A stretch of 7,345 nucleotides of DNA, taken from assembly GCA_023267775.1 (NCBI GenBank), contig JAHFMQ010000037.1, positions 1 through 7,345 of the forward strand, written 5' to 3'. Every line of letters starts with the position of its first letter. The stretch's first letter is position 1. Below the pieces are notes generated by a model, which had not been told where the DNA came from, ran no database searches, and was given only the letters and a program-made list of their open reading frames with translations. This stretch comes from Candidatus Kaiserbacteria bacterium (GTDB lineage: Bacteria > Patescibacteriota > Minisyncoccia > Phycocordibacterales > Phycocordibacteraceae). Below, one piece after another: positions 4,684 through 7,345 of the stretch. The translations under genes and the position numbers were made by a program.

Positions 4684-6211
4684 ACGACTTAGTCCTTGTC
4701 ATTGAATTTGCCGTAGTCCTGCGCAAGGCAGACCTTCGGGCACCCCCAACTCCCTTGACTTGACGGGCGGTGAGTACAAGACTTGAGAACGTATTCACCC
4801 CGGTTTAGCTGACCCGGGATTACTAGCGATTCCGGCTTCATGAGGTCGGTTGCAGACCTCAATCCGTACTGGGGTCGGTTTTATAAGGATTGGCTCCGCC
4901 TTGCGGCATTGCAACCCGTTGTACCGACCATTGTATTATGCGTGCAGCCCAAGATATCAGAGGGACATGCTGATCTGGCGTCATCCCCACCTTCCTCTCC
5001 CGTGAGGGAGCAGTCTCGCCTGGCCATATAGGCAACAGACAACGGGGGTTGCGTTCGTTACCCCACTGAAGGGAACAGTTCAAACCACGAACTGACGACG
5101 ACCATGCATCACCTGTCCAGCACCCTCGAAGGCTCCGTCCCTTTCAGGTCGGATGCAGCTGGATTTCTAATCTTGGTAAGGTTCTTCGTTTGTCGACGAA
5201 TTGAGCCGCATAATCCACCGCTTGTGCAAGTCCCCGTCTATTCCTTTGAGTTTTAATCTTGCGATCGTACTACCCAGGCGGCTCGCTTACCGCGTTAGCT
5301 TAGTCTCACAGAGGGTCGATACTCCGTAAAACGAGCGAGCAACGTTGAGGGCCAGGACTACTGGGGTATCTAATCCCATTCGCTACCCTGGCTTTCGTGT
5401 TTGAGCGTCAGGAACGTACCAGTGCATTGCCTTCGCCTTTGGTGTTCCCCATGATATCAACGGATTTCACCCCTCCACCATGAGTTCCATGCACCTCTCA
5501 CGCCCTCGAGCCATACCGTTTCCCTCGCAGTGACCAGGTTGAGCCCGGACATTTAACGAGAGACTAATATGGCCGCCTAGACACCCTTTACGCCCAGTGA
5601 TTCCGGGTAATGCTTGGAGCCTCTGTATTACCGCTCCTGCTGGCACAGAGTTAGGAGCTCCTTATTCATCGGGTACCGTCAGATTCACCCAGCACTCAAC
5701 GTTCATATATTTCCCTTGCAGACATTCGAGAGTTTTTAACATCTCGATATCAGCGTTGAGTGCTGGGTAAACTTCGTCCCCGATAAAAGATGTTTACGTA
5801 CCAAGGCACTTCATCCATCACGCGGCGTCGCTCCGTCAGACTTTCGTCCATTGCGGAATATTCTCGTCTGCAGCCTCCCGTAGGAGTATGGACCGTGTCG
5901 CAGTTCCATCGGTGGGGGTCAGCCTCTCAGCTCCCCTAAGCGTCGTAGCCTTGGTAGGCCGTTACCCTACCAACTAGCTGATACTACGCAGGCCGCTCCC
6001 AAAGCGAAAAACCTTTACCCTTGCGGGACTATCGGGAATTACCCAACCTTTCGGCTGGCTATGCCCGACTTCGGGGGATGTACCTACGTGTTACTACCTC
6101 GTCTGCCGGTTTTCCTTGGACCTGTCTTGCGACAAGCCTAGGTCCCCTTGACTTGCATGACTTATCCACGCCGCCAGCATTCACCCTGAGCTAGGATCAA
6201 ACTCTCATTAA

Positions 6212-6248
6212 GAATAGGCGGAACAAAAGAATTCACACATCTTTTCTA
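6212..6248 (-). other. Pre-16S processing stem, 5' (leader) strand
   Basis: Segments 6212-6230 and 6237-6248 are exact inverse complements of 3543-3561 and 3521-3532. Together they would close the whole 16S (including intron) in a loop with about 31 base pairs interrupted by an internal loop. The proximal end abuts the predicted mature 5' end of 16S. Confidence 0.88.
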
Positions 6249-6297
6249 TTTCTACTTTCTCGCACGTATGTAATTGTCAAAGGTCAAAAGAAAACCC

Positions 6298-6317
6298 GTC
6301 ACGCTACATAGCGGGAC
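6298..6317 (-). promoter_or_regulatory. Leader hairpin followed by a T-rich run, possible attenuator
   Basis: This 20-nt near-palindrome (one mismatched pair) lies in the 16S leader just after the predicted transcription start. On the minus strand it is followed by GGGTTTTCTTTTG, giving a terminator-like layout. It could limit or pause rRNA transcription, or simply be leader structure. The tiny central loop means the middle pairs would open in practice. Confidence 0.4.
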
Positions 6318-6327
6318 AGTGAGAGCA

Positions 6328-6356
6328 ATACTATAGGAACGCCCTAGAGGAGTCAA
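6328..6356 (-). promoter_or_regulatory. Probable sigma70-type promoter of the 16S operon
   Basis: On the minus strand TTGACT (6356-6351) is a -35 match of five in six. TATAGT (6335-6330) is a -10 match of five in six at 15-nt spacing, and TAGTAT (6333-6328) is an alternative at 17 nt. Transcription would start near 6322, giving a leader of roughly 110 nt before mature 16S. A second TTGACA-like box near 6270-6275 lacks a good -10. Confidence 0.55.
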
Positions 6357-6449
6357 GATGCCAGATACGTTTGGACCTGATATTTCCCTCTTACCCGGAG
6401 ATATGGCAAACTGCGGGAGGCAGACGTAGTTCTTAACCTAAACACAGAG

Positions 6450-6455
6450 AGGAGG
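6450..6455 (+). promoter_or_regulatory. Strong Shine-Dalgarno deciding the start of the 6464 gene
   Basis: AGGAGG is followed by TGTATCCA and then GTG at 6464, a spacing of 8 nt. It selects the GTG at 6464 over the in-frame GTG at 6455, which would overlap the site itself. It is fully complementary to a canonical CCUCCU anti-Shine-Dalgarno, which the 16S in this window does not encode. Confidence 0.8.
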
Positions 6456-6463
6456 TGTATCCA

Positions 6464-6985
6464 GTGGAGAAAGAACAGGAGTTAGTTACCGAAGCGGGTG
6501 ACAATCGCGCCAAACGGTATGCGGAGGAAGTGGAGGCTATATGCAGGCTAGCTTCTGAAGGACCTGGTGATGTAGCAATCGAAGAAGTGACTGATCCCAT
6601 TTCTCGACTTCTTACTCTATGCAACCTTATCCCGGGTACCGATTCCTTAAAGGAATATCTTCGGATCTTTCTCAGCTCAGGTGGTGTACGAGAATTCCCT
6701 CGCCATATCCATATTGATGTGGACAAAGGAGCGTATGGGCTGTTTACTCAGTCGCTTGTGCAGCAATTTGAGTTGATGCAAATTCTGATTCACCAACCAG
6801 TCAACATCGATGTCACATTAAAAAGTGGTGATAAAGATTCTGCTAAGAAATTGTACCGGAGACTGAAACGGTGGAAGAACCAGTACGAACGGAAGTATGA
6901 AGAAAAGGTTGCGCACGGAATCAACATGAGCGCTATTGAGAAGGAGCTGAAACGAGTAAGTCCATCTCTCAGGAACATCGAATAA
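6464..6985 (+). CDS. Conserved-looking hypothetical protein, 173 aa, helical and charged
   Basis: I do not recognise a family. The predicted cytoplasmic protein starts at a GTG with an excellent Shine-Dalgarno. The first 40 residues are acidic and helix-forming (VEKEQELVTEAGD, RAKRYAEEVEAICRL). The middle (about 55-85) has hydrophobic segments such as ISRLLTLCNLIPG and LKEYLRIFLSSGG. The stretch from about 88 to 115 (HIHIDVDKGAYGLF, QSLVQQFELMQIL) may form a small folded core. The last 55 residues are very basic and helical (AKKLYRRLKRWKNQYERKY, then IEKELKRVSP), possibly nucleic-acid binding or coiled. There is no signal peptide or membrane helix. It is divergent from the rRNA promoter, 107 nt from the -35 box, and ends at its own terminator. 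A gene is well supported by start, stop and terminator; no function can be assigned. Confidence 0.8.
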   Translation: MEKEQELVTEAGDNRAKRYAEEVEAICRLASEGPGDVAIEEVTDPISRLLTLCNLIPGTDSLKEYLRIFLSSGGVREFPRHIHIDVDKGAYGLFTQSLVQQFELMQILIHQPVNIDVTLKSGDKDSAKKLYRRLKRWKNQYERKYEEKVAHGINMSAIEKELKRVSPSLRNIE

Positions 6986-7019
6986 AGGGTCGTCATCTAA
7001 GCAGGTGACGGCCCTTTTT
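6984..7019 (+). terminator. Rho-independent terminator after the 173-aa gene
   Basis: GGGTCGTCA (6987-6995) pairs with TGACGGCCC (7006-7014), one T-G wobble, around a 10-nt loop. It is followed by TTTTTATTT and begins at the stop codon of the gene. The A-run before the stem makes it potentially bidirectional, so it may also stop transcripts from the convergent secF. Confidence 0.88.
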
Positions 7020-7148
7020 ATTTGAATACACATTCTTAAATGTGAAAGTTGCACAGGACTTGCGAAGCAGTATAGTGCATTAAACCGTCAACCTTGCCTT
7101 GCCTGCAAGCGATTGCAGCAGGTTTTGCGTTGTTCTAAGTACGAAGCT

Positions 7149-7345
7149 TTATTTAGCGAACCGTTTTGCAAGCGGAATCAAAAGGGGTGCCGCAAGAAGA
7201 ATTGAAGAGTACGTACCAGCGATAACGCCGACAAGCATAACGAGTGCAAAATCTCTCGTTGCTGCAGCTCCGAACAGAACCAGCGCGCCGAGCGCGAGAA
7301 CGACCGTGAGCGACATATTTATAGAACGAGTCATCGTCTCACTAA
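7149..7345 (-). CDS. secF: Protein translocase subunit SecF, C-terminal end (runs off the right edge)
   Basis: SecF is the membrane partner of SecD that uses the proton gradient to help SecYEG export proteins. Only the last 64 residues are in the window. They read SETMTRSINMSLTVVLAL, then a hydrophobic helix, FGAAATRDFALVMLVGVIAG and TYSSILLAAPLLIPL. The segment R-DFAL--L-GV--GTYSSI--A-PLL is the hallmark of the SecF C-terminus, covering its last two membrane helices. The frame stays open through the edge, and the internal ATG at 7334 is not the start. The short basic tail (AKRFAK) ends at TAA. The gene converges on the 173-aa gene with 163 nt between. SecD, its usual upstream neighbour, would lie outside the window. 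Confidence 0.93.
   Translation of the reverse strand, partial: SETMTRSINMSLTVVLALGALVLFGAAATRDFALVMLVGVIAGTYSSILLAAPLLIPLAKRFAK

Larger units (their letters stand above)
3710..6212 (-). rRNA. rrs: 16S ribosomal RNA, interrupted by a group I intron
   Basis: The minus strand begins (about 6212) shortly before AGAGTTTGATCCTAGCTCAG and shows the universal landmarks in order: the 338 region (ACTCCTACGGGAGGC), the 530 loop, ATTAGATACCC, AAACTCAAAGGAATAG, ACGGGCGGTG on plus, and AAGTCGT/AACAAGG. The 5' exon is 4684-6212 and the 3' exon 3710-3753; joined they give about 1573 nt. The 3' exon has helix 45 with a GGAA loop (GGTAGC/GCTGCT) and ends in GGAACATATCC, where GGATCACCTCC is expected. Helix 17 has a long arm (5687-5701 pairs with 5754-5768). 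The 530-loop pseudoknot is changed on both sides. Composition and GTGAATGCTGGCGGCGTGG near the 5' end suggest Parcubacteria. Ends are by homology to E. coli and are accurate to a few bases. Confidence 0.97.

Noticed and set aside
4840..5083. Short open frames on both strands here
   Set aside because: They lie wholly inside the 16S rRNA gene, whose conserved landmarks run through them.
6451..6462. GGAGGTGTATCC resembles the reverse complement of a 16S 3' tail
   Set aside because: The similarity does not extend into helix 45; it is simply a full Shine-Dalgarno before the GTG at 6464.
7091..7124. Stem-loop near the end of secF (CTGCAA/TTGCAG) as its terminator
   Set aside because: On the minus strand no T-run follows; the better terminator is the one at 6984-7019.

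Overview
The window looks like a piece of a Patescibacteria (Candidate Phyla Radiation) genome, most likely Parcubacteria-like. The main clue is the 16S rRNA. It has a Parcubacteria-type 5' region, an altered 530-loop pseudoknot, an enlarged helix 17 arm and a self-splicing intron. The MurD variant, the short bPH2 protein and an rRNA operon with no 23S gene nearby fit the same group. This placement comes from reading the sequence, not from a tree.

Layout. Minus strand, positions 1-2161: the N-terminus of murC, complete murD (8-nt overlap with murC) and a two-helix membrane protein with a bPH2 domain. Positions 2162-3157 are unusual: a 110-residue membrane protein is embedded in tRNA-like debris. 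That debris includes two related copies of a tRNA-arm-bounded repeat (2229-2324 and 2793-2925). The second copy is a tRNA-Ile interrupted by about 69 nt. There are also several D-arm-like fragments attached to hairpins. A 32-bp perfect palindrome at 3095-3126 probably terminates the rRNA transcript.

Positions 3158-6356 are a minus-strand rRNA transcription unit: promoter, leader, 16S, spacer, tRNA-Ile(GAU), terminator. The 16S gene (about 3710-6212) is interrupted by a 930-nt group I intron (3754-4683) that encodes a LAGLIDADG homing endonuclease. The intron sits between the equivalents of E. coli U1498 and A1499, beside the decoding site. Leader and trailer segments form a long pre-16S processing stem (6212-6248 with 3521-3561), which brackets the gene independently. 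Two features stand out. The 16S tail aligns without gaps to the universal 3' end but reads UAUCC where the anti-Shine-Dalgarno CCUCC should be. In addition, 148 nt of hairpin-rich RNA lie between that tail and the processing stem.

Positions 6464-6985 (plus strand) hold an unrecognised 173-residue helical protein with a textbook Shine-Dalgarno sequence and its own terminator. It is divergent from the rRNA promoter and convergent with the C-terminal end of secF, which runs off the right edge.

Together the window joins peptidoglycan precursor ligases, an intron-bearing rRNA operon and Sec export. The likely novelty is in the rRNA/tRNA region, not in the housekeeping proteins.
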